Positions 33,535-42,573 of a stretch of DNA of 64,000 nucleotides are shown here, piece by piece. Each line of letters starts with the position of its first letter. The stretch's first letter is position 1. The notes below the pieces were generated by a model. That model did not search any database. It was not told where the DNA came from and saw only the letters and a program-made list of their open reading frames with translations. The stretch lies in contig JAJCXO010000228.1 in assembly GCA_029263395.1 (NCBI GenBank), positions 1 to 64,000 on the forward strand. Reading direction: 5' to 3'. The position numbers and the translations under genes are program-made. Source of the stretch: Acidobacteriota bacterium (lineage in GTDB: Bacteria > Acidobacteriota > Thermoanaerobaculia > Multivoradales > J023).

Positions 33535-35520
33535 TCAGAAGCTGACCGAAATACCGCCGGTCAGCTTCTTACGCAGCTCGTCGTCTGACGCAAGCGTGTA
33601 CGGCGTCGAGCCTCGACTGAGCTCTACATTAAACCGAACCGCCCAATTGGATGCGAAGTCGGCCAACACGTTGAGATCTTGGGTCAGCATCAGCTGCAAC
33701 CGTTGCATCTCACGCTCACTAGCAACGGAGGACGGTTGATCAGACACAGGGTTGAGCTCTTGCTCGAGATGGTGGAATGCGACGAAAACGCCGGTGGACG
33801 TCTGTTGGAAGCGGGTGTCCAGAGACGTTACGAGGTACCGCACTTGATTCTCATACGGCCGTTCGTCGGTAGCGTAGAAAATCCCGCCGCCACCCGCGGC
33901 GATGTTCGACTCGAGCTTGGCCAGAACTTTAGGGGCGATCCGCCTCACCATGCTGAATTGGAGCTCTGGCAACTCGTCGCCCTGAACAACGAATAGGCTT
34001 TCCAGGCGATTGAAAAAATCTGGGCTGAAGTAAAGCCTCAAGGTCTCAGCAAATTCACGGTGAACGGCGCCGACCGAGATCGAGTTGTCCTTTTCACCCT
34101 CGCTGCGAGTGAAGAAGACCTCATAACAAGCCTCACCAGCCTTGTGGCAGGTGGTTCTATCACTGTAGAACGCCGTGCTGAAGCCATAGAAGGGCTCGTC
34201 GGCAGCCTTGTCTTCCACCCGTTGAGCGAACGACGTTCGAGCCGTCCACTTCGAGCCCAGGTCTAGAACTAGGCCACCGTGTGGCATCAAAGACAAACTG
34301 CCATCGCGAACCGAAGAGTAAAGCCCGTACTCGACCACCACGCGGGGGACGATCTGTGAGCCCGCAAGGCCGTAGATGCCGAGCGTCTCATTGCTCAGGG
34401 GATCGTCAGCCAGTTGCTCGGGACTGAAGATCGCAGCATCAAAAAGCCCTTGCCCGATGCGTTGCTGATAGGTGACACCGGCCTGCAGGGAAGTCCGTTC
34501 GGTCAGATCCCCTGTGTAAGCGCCTTTGAGATCCCAGGTGCGAGATGACTCGGGGATCGCGATTGGATCAACCCGGCCTGTGCTGTGATAGTTGGCCTCT
34601 TCGGTGTACTGCGCTGTGACTGCTGATTTGCCACGCGCTCCTGTTTTACCGGACCACTGCAGCCGATGGTGTTCCAGGTCGACGGAAGCCATGTCATTGC
34701 CGCGAAAGTCGGTGAGTTGCCCGGTGGAGGACGCAACACTGAGTTTTGAATTCTGTGCGTTCTCGATCGCGATCGAAACGGCCGCCATCTCAGCATCGGG
34801 AAGGTGACCTCCTGTCCCTGAGCTGTCGGGCGCCAGCAACTTGTATTGGCCATCGATATCGACCCGCATCTGGCCGACCGTGCCTTGCAAGTCAAACTCG
34901 GCGCCCGTCAGTTGAGCTTCGCCGAATGAGCCGCCTAGTTGCTCGAAGCCACTCTGTGCCAACATTTGGCCTTCGAAGTGACCCAAGCCAGCGATTTGGA
35001 TGCCGGACTTGACTGCGTCATCAGCGATCGTCCAACTGTAGCGGATGTCCCGCAGGACGTCCGCTGGCACTCGGCTACGAACAGACCAGTAGTCTTCGCT
35101 TTGGCGAACTTCTCCGACCTGTTCTTCTTGCATCTCGATCTCGAGATACTGACGGTCTTGTTCCCGGCGGCGCAGCAGTAGTTCGATCGTCGGCGCGAAG
35201 CCCTCCTTGTAAGCGATGATCTTGTACATTCCGGCGGGTAGTGACCCGAGCAGGAATCGACCATAACCATCGGTGAGGACCTTCTTCAACGAGTAATTCG
35301 CCACTTCATAGGCGTAAACCGTCGCGTCAGCCACGGGTACCGATTGTCCTACAACCTTGCCGGCGACGACGGCCTTTTCGGCTTCCGCAATTGTTCCTGC
35401 ATCCCGACCGCCGCTGGTCTCGACTACCGCCCCGCCGATCGCAGCGACAGATTGCGCGACCATCAGCCCTATGGCGATAGGAAGCAACGTGCGGAGAGAG
35501 GTGCGTTTGAGCTCGTGCAT
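33535..35520 (-). CDS. Outer-membrane beta-barrel with carboxypeptidase-regulatory-like domain
   Basis: A 661-residue exported protein. A signal peptide (LLPIAIGLMVAQSVAAIGG) precedes a carboxypeptidase regulatory-like beta domain (about 50-130) with the typical DGYGRFLLGSLPAGMYKIIA block. The rest alternates polar and hydrophobic residues in strands ending with aromatic residues, and closes with KKLTGGISVSF, a terminal Phe that suits an outer-membrane barrel. It is like a TonB-receptor barrel without a recognisable plug. The ATG at 35520 was preferred over a more upstream frame because it begins the signal peptide. Neighbours give no substrate clue. Confidence 0.75.
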   Translation of the reverse strand: MHELKRTSLRTLLPIAIGLMVAQSVAAIGGAVVETSGGRDAGTIAEAEKAVVAGKVVGQSVPVADATVYAYEVANYSLKKVLTDGYGRFLLGSLPAGMYKIIAYKEGFAPTIELLLRRREQDRQYLEIEMQEEQVGEVRQSEDYWSVRSRVPADVLRDIRYSWTIADDAVKSGIQIAGLGHFEGQMLAQSGFEQLGGSFGEAQLTGAEFDLQGTVGQMRVDIDGQYKLLAPDSSGTGGHLPDAEMAAVSIAIENAQNSKLSVASSTGQLTDFRGNDMASVDLEHHRLQWSGKTGARGKSAVTAQYTEEANYHSTGRVDPIAIPESSRTWDLKGAYTGDLTERTSLQAGVTYQQRIGQGLFDAAIFSPEQLADDPLSNETLGIYGLAGSQIVPRVVVEYGLYSSVRDGSLSLMPHGGLVLDLGSKWTARTSFAQRVEDKAADEPFYGFSTAFYSDRTTCHKAGEACYEVFFTRSEGEKDNSISVGAVHREFAETLRLYFSPDFFNRLESLFVVQGDELPELQFSMVRRIAPKVLAKLESNIAAGGGGIFYATDERPYENQVRYLVTSLDTRFQQTSTGVFVAFHHLEQELNPVSDQPSSVASEREMQRLQLMLTQDLNVLADFASNWAVRFNVELSRGSTPYTLASDDELRKKLTGGISVSF

Positions 35521-35848
35521 TAGGTCGTGTGTGAGCCGAAAGCCGGTTCTGGTGAATCCACTATAGAGAAATATACGTCGATTCGCCAAGCGCGGTTCAT
35601 GAGTTGCCGCTTTTCTGTGACCAGTCGCTATCTTGGATCTCATAGGATGCTACCCTGCCATCGCTAGCTCTTAGAGCTATTGAAACCCGCACACCGAACG
35701 ACCTAGAAGATCACTGACAACAGTCTATGGCACTTGTCGAGCGAGCTTCTGCCAAGTTAGTGAGCAGTTCCGAGCAATCTCACGGATGTCAAGGCTGTCT
35801 AGTGGAAACACGTTTGCAGCGGTTAATGAAGGCGATATCAGTACGAAA
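35521..35848. other. Intergenic region, nothing recognised
   Basis: 328 bases between the outer-membrane protein gene and the end of comF. No frame with a ribosome binding site, no strong hairpin and no repeat was seen. The AT-rich part near 35560-35580 may belong to the outer-membrane protein gene promoter. Confidence 0.3.
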
Positions 35849-36634
35849 CTAGGGGGTCCGTGCGGCGGTTAATGTGGTCACTGAGGCTACGCCCGCGTTC
35901 AACAGGCAGCGTGCCGCGGTGTTCACCGTGGTTCCTGTGGTCACGATGTCGTCGATCAAGAGTACGTGACGCCCGGCGCAGAGACTGGGGCGTTTGACGG
36001 AGAAAGCGCCTTTCAAGTTGCCGGTCCGCTCGACACGACGCAATTGGCTTTGAGCTGGAGTCGAAAGCCGGCGTCGCAAGACCGAAGCCGTGGGCAAATC
36101 CAGCTCGGCTGCAAGGGGCGTAGCGATGGCTGCCGCTTGGTTGTATCCACGGCTCAGGTAGCGTCGCCAGTGGAGAGGCACCGGCACGACGAGGTCACAG
36201 TCTGTCAATCGATCACGGAACAGCCGCGCCAGCTCGCGAGCCAACTGCCCCCCGAGATATTCGAGACGGCGGAATTTCAATCCGGTCAGGACCGCGTCAA
36301 TGGGTGGTTGGTAACTCCAGCCACTGAGTACGACAGCACAAGGGGGCTCTTGTCGTCGACACTCGCCGCAGCGGTAGCTAGCCGGGAGGTGTGATGCATC
36401 TAGAGTCTTGCCACAGGTTGCGCAGCATCTACTGGGCCAGCGTACCAAGTGCCCGCGACAGTCGTCGCAAAGGCCCAGTGAATCCGCTGGCTCCCGGACG
36501 AGTTTGTTGCAAGCAACACACGCGGCAGGTAGAACGACGTCGAGCACCCGCCGCAGGAGTCTGCGTGTGACGTTTTCTGTGGGAGGAGCGTACAAGGTAG
36601 AGGTTACAGCGTGGGCTTCGTCATCGTGATTCAT
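35849..36634 (-). CDS. comF: ComF family phosphoribosyltransferase-like protein
   Basis: A 261-residue cytoplasmic protein with an N-terminal four-Cys zinc region (ACVACNKLV, CDDCRGHL, CCATCGKTL and CGECRR, about residues 40-95) and a C-terminal type I phosphoribosyltransferase domain. The PRPP-binding loop is VLLIDDIVTTGTTVNTA, and the preceding YNQAAAIATPLAAEL segment matches ComF proteins. ComF is required for DNA uptake in naturally competent bacteria, although many genomes carry it without known competence. It stands alone and is divergent from the next gene. Confidence 0.92.
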   Translation of the reverse strand: MNHDDEAHAVTSTLYAPPTENVTRRLLRRVLDVVLPAACVACNKLVREPADSLGLCDDCRGHLVRWPSRCCATCGKTLDASHLPASYRCGECRRQEPPCAVVLSGWSYQPPIDAVLTGLKFRRLEYLGGQLARELARLFRDRLTDCDLVVPVPLHWRRYLSRGYNQAAAIATPLAAELDLPTASVLRRRLSTPAQSQLRRVERTGNLKGAFSVKRPSLCAGRHVLLIDDIVTTGTTVNTAARCLLNAGVASVTTLTAARTP

Positions 36635-36777
36635 AATCGTGCCGAGTGTCTTCTCGGTGTGGAGACGATTTTGTCGCAGATTTCTGCCAAACTATCTTTC
36701 CCAGGGCATTTTGATCCGAGTCTTGGGCAACTCTTACCCACACTTTGCGGCATGCGCCGTCTTCGAAGGAGAAGCTC

Positions 36778-37368
36778 TTGCGTCAGCAACGTCCTCTTAT
36801 ACTGTTGAGTCTGGCGATTCTGGTTCCGTTGCTTGTCCCCGGCAGCAGTTTCGCACAGAGCAGCTATCGTTACTCTGTCAGTCTCATGGCAGGACTTGGC
36901 GGCACGTTCGGCTCGGAGCCGGCCAGTGCCACGGTTGCCGAGACCTTCGTGCGAGATGACCAGTTCGAGTTCGGTTACCAGGTCAACTTCAATATGGAAC
37001 TCGACCGCGGGAAATTGTTCGGAGTCCGTGTTGGACAGTTCGATGTCGAACTCTCCAACAATGGGCTACTCGGGCTAGTGCCGTTGCCAGTCGAGAGTGA
37101 ACTCACCTATGCGACCTTGGCTGGGGAGTACCGAATTCCCGCTGGCCTCTACGAGTCTGGCTTCTTCGTTGGTTTGGGCTATTTCTCGATTGATGGCCAA
37201 GGCATCTTTGAGAACGACACGGGGCTTGGCGTGACCGTCGGTACCACGGGAGACTTCACAATCTCGGATCGACTGAGTTTGATGGTCGAGTTCTCGGCCA
37301 ACTACGCTGATATGGACTACGCACAATTCTTCGTGCTTGGCAGCGCCGGCCTGGCGTTCCACTTCTGA
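36778..37368 (+). CDS. Small outer-membrane beta-barrel protein
   Basis: A 196-residue exported protein. The TTG at 36778 is chosen because GAAGGAGA lies six bases upstream and it leads directly into the signal peptide (LILLSLAILVPLLVPGSS then FAQ); an in-frame ATG at 36745 has no ribosome binding site. After cleavage near residue 27 come eight or so alternating strands such as YRYSVSLMAGLGGTFG, YATLAGEYRIP and FFVGLGYFSIDG, and the final residue is Phe (SAGLAFHF), typical of an eight-stranded OmpA/OmpX-like barrel. Function unknown. Confidence 0.78.
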   Translation: MRQQRPLILLSLAILVPLLVPGSSFAQSSYRYSVSLMAGLGGTFGSEPASATVAETFVRDDQFEFGYQVNFNMELDRGKLFGVRVGQFDVELSNNGLLGLVPLPVESELTYATLAGEYRIPAGLYESGFFVGLGYFSIDGQGIFENDTGLGVTVGTTGDFTISDRLSLMVEFSANYADMDYAQFFVLGSAGLAFHF

Positions 37369-37450
37369 GACCTAACAACGGCGGCAGCCGCGCTGGCGCC
37401 GCCAAGATCGAACATCGTGGAATCGCCCGCGAGCCTTCTCGAGATCTGAG

Positions 37451-38035
37451 TCAGCCCGCGCTGTTTTGCGCTGTTTCGACTGCCTCTTCGATCTGCTGGC
37501 GGATCTTCGGCTGATCCCAGTCGGTGGCCCCGATATAAGTCTCTACGATCTCGCCGTTGACCACTAAGTAGGTTTCCGGCAGCTTGCGGGTACCGTAGCT
37601 ATGGGTCACTTTCCACTCGTGGTCGAAAAGAGAGTTGTGGAAACTGTCGCCGAGGAATGACTTTACCTTGTCCGAGTCATCAGCCACCGCGATCATGATC
37701 AGCGAGAAGTTGTGGTTGCCATCGAAGTCCTCTTCCAGTCGTTGGATCGAGGGCACCTCGTCGATACAAGGCGGGCACCACGTAGCCCAGAAATGTACCA
37801 GCGTCACCGGCGCCGAACGGGTGGCCAAAGGTACCGGCCGCCCGCCCGCATCGACCAGCATCCCTGGCGGTGCCGGCCGCGGACCTCGTGAGCTTGGCCA
37901 GAACAGTGCGATCATGGCGCACACGGCAACCGCTCCCAGGCCGGCTTTGGTTTGCCAGCTCTTGGCCTCCGGTGGGGCTGTGCTCTCGGTTTTCTCAGGT
38001 TCGGGTACAACGGCTGGGGTGGCTTCGTCGCTCAT
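37451..38035 (-). CDS. TlpA/ResA-like membrane-anchored thioredoxin
   Basis: A 194-residue protein with a short cytoplasmic tail, an N-terminal membrane anchor (AGLGAVAVCAMIALFW, about residues 33-48) and a periplasmic thioredoxin-fold domain. The redox motif is WATWCPPCIDEVP (Cys pair near residue 100) and the cis-Pro block is KLPETYLVVNGE. TlpA-type proteins reduce periplasmic cysteines, for example in cytochrome maturation. The ATG at 38035 has AGGGAG eight bases upstream and is preferred over a TTG two codons earlier. It is the last gene before the tRNA that marks the mobile element edge. Confidence 0.9.
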   Translation of the reverse strand: MSDEATPAVVPEPEKTESTAPPEAKSWQTKAGLGAVAVCAMIALFWPSSRGPRPAPPGMLVDAGGRPVPLATRSAPVTLVHFWATWCPPCIDEVPSIQRLEEDFDGNHNFSLIMIAVADDSDKVKSFLGDSFHNSLFDHEWKVTHSYGTRKLPETYLVVNGEIVETYIGATDWDQPKIRQQIEEAVETAQNSAG

Positions 38036-38180
38036 CTTCAAGCTCCCTCAATCTCTCGGTCGGTCGGCCTTGTTGGCGAGAGACTATAACGTCTCTACCG
38101 CTGCGTGGTGTTGACCAACCGACAGCGCCAAAACCGTTGACAGAGCCGCCTCCCTCGATTACAGTCCGTTTCCCGACCCG

Positions 38181-38256
<76 letters not shown>

Positions 38257-38284
38257 ATTTTAAAGCCTTATGGCTCAAGAAGTT

Positions 38285-38308
38285 AACGCCGCCTTGCAGG
38301 GCGGCGTT
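38285..38308 (+). terminator. Hairpin after tRNA-Ala
   Basis: AACGCCGCC (38285-38293) and GGCGGCGTT (38300-38308) form a nine-base perfect stem with a six-base loop, followed by TGACG. It lies 29 bases after the tRNA and fits a tRNA terminator, or a terminator shared with the convergent 38377-40377 gene. Confidence 0.65.
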
Positions 38309-38376
38309 TGACGTTCCAGGAGGCGGCGTGTCAGCTATGTGTCAGCAGCTTGTTGGCCTGTCTACGCCTGGTTCCG

Positions 38377-40377
38377 CTAGTTTTCGCCGTCAGTATCGTC
38401 ACTGGGAGGGCGTTTGGAGCTATCAGGAGGCTCACCAGAATCCGACGTGGAGGATCTGAGTCGGTTCTTTACCCACGTTTGGAGATCGCTGAGGCGGTAG
38501 CGAATCGCTCGTGGTGAAAGCTTCGTGTACGGGGGGCCACCGCCCTTGTACCGAAATCCTTCCATGCTTCGTGGTGTCAGATCGAGAAGTTGGGCCGCAT
38601 CCTTGGTGTTGAGTAAGAGGTTCTCGGCTTCAGACTCATCGACTGCCAGCAGGAGCCGCTCGGCTCTGAGATCTCGTGCTGCTTTCTTGAGCTGCACCGC
38701 CTTCGGATTCTCTCCCGTCTCCTCGTCTTGATCAGAGATGGATGCTGTCGGCGGTATGTTGTCCTGCCTCGCCGATCGCTCGTCCGTGAGTGGTTCGTCC
38801 CTACCAAGAGTCTGTCGCCACCGCTCTGCATGCTCAACGAACGACAGGGTAAGGGAGTCTCGATGAGCTTGCGGGTCGTAGCCGAGCTCCTGCACCTTCT
38901 TCCCATACGGCAAGGTGCCCTGCCGGAGCTGCTCGCAGTCATAGAGGGCTTGCCGAACGCGATCATTGAAGAAATGTTCTCGGGCATCCGGCCCAGCATC
39001 TAGGAGTACATTCCTCAGTTCTCTTTCAAGGTAGTGGTTCAGATCGTCTTGATCAGGATCATGGAGGTTGTCACGGACACGGTCGCGGGCTGCTGCCAGG
39101 AAGTATCCGTAGGCCGGATCGACGTGAACGTGTTCTTCTTTCCTCACTCGCGCTAGCTCGGAGCGATGCAGCCGTAATGTATGGCTCACCGTATTCTCTA
39201 TCCAGCGCTCATGTATCTTGTCAGGCTTGGTTGCTCTTGCGGCTGTAACTCGATCGCGATCCTCCAGGACATCGACTTCGCGCTGCTGTCGCTTTTGGTG
39301 CCTCTCTTCTTCTGTCCTTCGTCGATCAGCTTCACGCTTGGCAATCACTGTTGCGGTAGCTGTCCGCCACGGGAGCAGGGCTCGCACCGGAACCTTGGAA
39401 TAGTGCTCCTCGTCCTTCTTTTCGGATTCGTAGCTCCGATGGACATTCGGCAGCTCGAAACGAAGCGGACACAGCTCGGCCATGATCTCGAAAAAATTCT
39501 GGGCCATGAAACGGCGGAAGCGCTTGCTGTCTGAGAGATAGGCGTCGAGTTTCGTTTTCCTGGCCTCGGGGGTATCGAGTCTTACCAGAGAACGCTCGGT
39601 AGCCAACGGTGCGAATACCTTCCCCAGGGTCAGGACTCTCAGAACCACTTGGGTCACGTGCCAGCGCAGCGCGGGCTCGGGATCATGGACGATGGTGTTC
39701 CCGACAATCAACAGCAGCTCGGTCGGCCGACCATCTACCTCCTGCAAGAGTCTCCTCCGAATCTCGTTGTACACGCCGTTGAGAATCGCCTCGTGATGAA
39801 GATCGCGAAAGATCCCTGGCAGCTCCTTGGCCGTCCACGCTCGAAAGAGCTTTTCGTCGCGGAGCAGCAGATCCCTCAACTCAGTCAAGGCCAAAATCCG
39901 CTGATTCTTCCTGCGAGAAGAGCCGAGACTCCGCCGGAGTCGGACTGTCCTCCGTCCTAGATCCGAGTCGATCAGGCGCCAGATGACAGAATCAAGGCAC
40001 GCCTCATCCTGAAGGTACTCATGACGTGGGAAGAGCGAACCCCGAACCGATCCAGCGAGTTGCCGGCGAGATCTGATGGCGCCCCAGCCCACACGCAGAG
40101 AATCAATGCCCAGAGCCAGCAAGAGACTACTTGCAGCGAGAACAGCATAAGCCTTAAACACCGCGACGAAAAAGCCGCTTTCCGCGAGATGCACTCCTGT
40201 ATTGAGAGCCCACGTCACCGATGTGATCGCCAGCAGAATGATTAGCAGACCAACACAGCCCAGAAGTGACGCCGACAACTCGGAGGGAGCAACACTACGC
40301 ATCACGCGGCCTCCCAGCACCAATCGGCCAATTGCTTTTGCCAGCACCGAACCGAATCCTCGCTTTCTGGTACTCAT
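38377..40377 (-). CDS. Membrane protein with C-terminal MerR/excisionase-type HTH
   Basis: A 666-residue protein with two N-terminal membrane spans (SLLGCVGLLIILLAITSV and FKAYAVLAASSLLLALGI, about residues 33-110) and a long charged cytoplasmic region rich in Arg and Glu. Residues about 600-650 form an HTH_17-like domain, LLNTKDAAQLLDLTPRSMEG then FRYKGGGPPYTKLSPRAI, as in AlpA/excisionase and MerR-type regulators. The gene starts one base after the stop of the upstream exported-protein gene, so the two form an operon. Membrane tethering plus an HTH suggests a sensor-regulator; the position next to the tRNA also allows a role in element excision. I do not recognise the full architecture. Confidence 0.7.
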   Translation of the reverse strand: MSTRKRGFGSVLAKAIGRLVLGGRVMRSVAPSELSASLLGCVGLLIILLAITSVTWALNTGVHLAESGFFVAVFKAYAVLAASSLLLALGIDSLRVGWGAIRSRRQLAGSVRGSLFPRHEYLQDEACLDSVIWRLIDSDLGRRTVRLRRSLGSSRRKNQRILALTELRDLLLRDEKLFRAWTAKELPGIFRDLHHEAILNGVYNEIRRRLLQEVDGRPTELLLIVGNTIVHDPEPALRWHVTQVVLRVLTLGKVFAPLATERSLVRLDTPEARKTKLDAYLSDSKRFRRFMAQNFFEIMAELCPLRFELPNVHRSYESEKKDEEHYSKVPVRALLPWRTATATVIAKREADRRRTEEERHQKRQQREVDVLEDRDRVTAARATKPDKIHERWIENTVSHTLRLHRSELARVRKEEHVHVDPAYGYFLAAARDRVRDNLHDPDQDDLNHYLERELRNVLLDAGPDAREHFFNDRVRQALYDCEQLRQGTLPYGKKVQELGYDPQAHRDSLTLSFVEHAERWRQTLGRDEPLTDERSARQDNIPPTASISDQDEETGENPKAVQLKKAARDLRAERLLLAVDESEAENLLLNTKDAAQLLDLTPRSMEGFRYKGGGPPYTKLSPRAIRYRLSDLQTWVKNRLRSSTSDSGEPPDSSKRPPSDDTDGEN

Positions 40378-42573
40378 TCACTCCGACTCCCGCTTACCAG
40401 CGCCGGAAGACTGTTGCCGCCTTCTTGCTCCTTCGATATCGAATTCCAGAGTCCGCCGTCGTCGCATGAGCATCATCAGACTCAGAACGAGCAGCAGGAC
40501 ACCAACAGCGCCCGATGAAAGACGTAGGGGGTGTGGTAGTTCGAACAGCGCTAAGACACTGGTTTCTGGCAGTGGTGTGCGCTCATCATCAGCCATAGCA
40601 ATCTCGAACTTGAGATACGTCGAAAGTGCCTTTCCCTCTGGTGGGGGCTGAGTTTCATAATCTGTAAGGAGGATTGTTAGCTCATTTCTGAGGTCAGCAA
40701 TCTCTTCACGTTCAGCGCTTTTGACCCAGCGCCGAGCCTCTTCAAGGCTCTTGCCTGTGCGCTCAAAGAACGCCTCGTTGAATGGCGGTGGCCTGAAAGG
40801 AACGTAGACCCTAGGGGTCCAGGTTCGATCAAAGTGATGGATTGCACCAAGCTGATTCTCGCGATATTCCAAGATGTACCAGGCTGGTTTTTGGCCGACA
40901 ATATCTGGCCAGTGTCTATCGGCGAATATGGCGTATCTATGCCCTTCAGCATCACTCCAGGAGCCATCGCCAACAGGGGCGTGCTGCGCTCTAGCAGCAT
41001 CGAATTTCCCCTTCCATGCTAGAAACGCCTGTCCACGGACGCGAAAGAAGTCTCCTGGATCCGGACGCTCATCGATTCGAAGAGATGACAGATCCTCAAA
41101 CGATGAACCCCACATGTGCTTTATTCGCAGCCCTAGCGAGCTTGGGAGCTTACGACTCCGTACCTCCACAGCTTGCTGCTCCGGCGGGCTGATGACCTTC
41201 AGTTTGCCATCAGCCGAGTACTCATAGATTCGCTGAAGATTCTGGCCGCCGGATTCTGCAAAGAGGAGGAGTCTGAGGAACCTGGAATCAGAGCGGCGGT
41301 AGAAGAATACTTGTTCGTCATCGGTCGTGAATATGGATGTCTCGGCGTTTGATGCTCGAACGCTGGTCCAGTCCGGTAGGTACCAATCTGATGATTGTAG
41401 CTCGGCTAGGGGTTTGAATAAATGCCTCGGTTCGACTGCCTTATAACCACGTAGCAGTTGAGAAGTCTGTACATCGCTCCAGCTGGAACCCCAGGACACG
41501 CCATAGGCTTTGTGAAGTGAGCCTGTCTCTGGAAACTCATAGCGAACCTCAGCAAGATCGTCATGGTGACTGCTTCGCTTCCTTCGCCACGTCTCAACAG
41601 AAAGATACTGATCCAATGGCAGCTCGGCATTTCCTAGAAGTGGCCGGAATTCCTGCTCGGTCCGATTGGATCTCATCCGGAAGGCGCCAGTAAGCTTACC
41701 TTCGGTCGTCTCGATCAAGAGGGCGGAGAAGAAACTTCTCGGGCGTGGTCGAATAATGAAAAACTTCTGGCGACCATATGAACTCCAGGAGTAAGCAGGA
41801 ACTGGTTTGTATTTAGTGCCATGCCAAATCCTGTCGACCGCCTCGTCTTTTACGAGTTCTCTATCGACTGGGTCCGTCTGTTTGTACATTCTCTCCCAAC
41901 GCGGGAAAGCGTCATCATGACGACCAAGAAGAAATCTATTGAGGTCTACTCTCTCCTGGGTGAGGTCGCACGGACTACTCCATTCGCAATTGGTCAGTTT
42001 GCGTATTTGACCGCTACTGACGTTTTGTAAGACGCGCCCTTTGTAATTGGCCGGTGTTATGCTGTTGAGCATGCGATACTCAATCTCAAGACCTTCTTCT
42101 GGCTTCATGTAGGCCCTGGCGAGAATCTTCGAAGGCCCTACTGTATAGATCAGAACAGCCCCCTCAGGTTCAGCGCCGCTGGGAATACGAATATGATATT
42201 GGTCGTTGCTGTCAGGTGACGGCATCCACGAGTGAGCTTCTGGCGAATACTCTCTGCGGTAACCACAGCGTAGTTTCTGTCCCAAGTTATCGTGTGCTGC
42301 CATATAGAGCTCGTGCCAGCGCTCGAAGTATTTTCTTGTTGAACTGCTGTGGCATATAAATTGATTGACGTCAATAGAGAGCGGCGGGCAGGGCGTGAGC
42401 CATTCGCATCCAGTCAGATCCTTAATCTCATGAGTTTCGAGGTACTCCGTCTTGAGGTCAACAAGACCGGAGTGGGCTCTCCCAGCCGCGAGCGCAAGAC
42501 AGAGTGATATAAGCACTTGTCTGCAGGCTTGCGAAGTGTTATAATTTAGAGATTTATTTCTCCATCTCTTCAT
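40378..42573 (-). CDS. Exported single-span membrane protein with internal repeats
   Basis: A 731-residue protein I do not recognise. It has a signal peptide (VLISLCLALAAGRAHS, to about residue 35), a large extracytoplasmic part and a C-terminal membrane helix (SSGAVGVLLLVLSLMMLM) followed by RRRR, so it should be a type I membrane protein. Two segments, LTGCEWLTPCPPLSIDVNQF (about residue 54) and LTNCEWSSPCDLTQERVDLNRF (about residue 192, shown in part), share a Cys-Glu-Trp..Pro-Cys pattern and point to a repeated domain with disulfides. Its start codon shares two bases with the start of the divergent peptidase gene. The gene for the membrane-HTH protein begins right after its stop. Confidence 0.65.
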   Translation of the reverse strand: MKRWRNKSLNYNTSQACRQVLISLCLALAAGRAHSGLVDLKTEYLETHEIKDLTGCEWLTPCPPLSIDVNQFICHSSSTRKYFERWHELYMAAHDNLGQKLRCGYRREYSPEAHSWMPSPDSNDQYHIRIPSGAEPEGAVLIYTVGPSKILARAYMKPEEGLEIEYRMLNSITPANYKGRVLQNVSSGQIRKLTNCEWSSPCDLTQERVDLNRFLLGRHDDAFPRWERMYKQTDPVDRELVKDEAVDRIWHGTKYKPVPAYSWSSYGRQKFFIIRPRPRSFFSALLIETTEGKLTGAFRMRSNRTEQEFRPLLGNAELPLDQYLSVETWRRKRSSHHDDLAEVRYEFPETGSLHKAYGVSWGSSWSDVQTSQLLRGYKAVEPRHLFKPLAELQSSDWYLPDWTSVRASNAETSIFTTDDEQVFFYRRSDSRFLRLLLFAESGGQNLQRIYEYSADGKLKVISPPEQQAVEVRSRKLPSSLGLRIKHMWGSSFEDLSSLRIDERPDPGDFFRVRGQAFLAWKGKFDAARAQHAPVGDGSWSDAEGHRYAIFADRHWPDIVGQKPAWYILEYRENQLGAIHHFDRTWTPRVYVPFRPPPFNEAFFERTGKSLEEARRWVKSAEREEIADLRNELTILLTDYETQPPPEGKALSTYLKFEIAMADDERTPLPETSVLALFELPHPLRLSSGAVGVLLLVLSLMMLMRRRRTLEFDIEGARRRQQSSGAGKRESE
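42517..42545 (+). promoter_or_regulatory. Sigma-70-like promoter for the peptidase gene
   Basis: TTGTCT (42517-42522) and TATAAT (42540-42545) are separated by exactly 17 bases and lie 26 bases upstream of the rightward ATG at 42572. The -10 is a perfect consensus. The promoter lies inside the signal-peptide coding region of the leftward gene. Confidence 0.65.

Noticed and set aside
39181-39534. 117-residue frame with a hydrophobic, Cys-rich start opposite the membrane-HTH gene
   Set aside because: It is antisense to a supported gene and has no ribosome binding site or recognisable product.
38377-40377. Possible integrase at the tRNA boundary
   Set aside because: No tyrosine-recombinase R-H-R-Y or serine-recombinase motif is present; only an HTH is recognisable.
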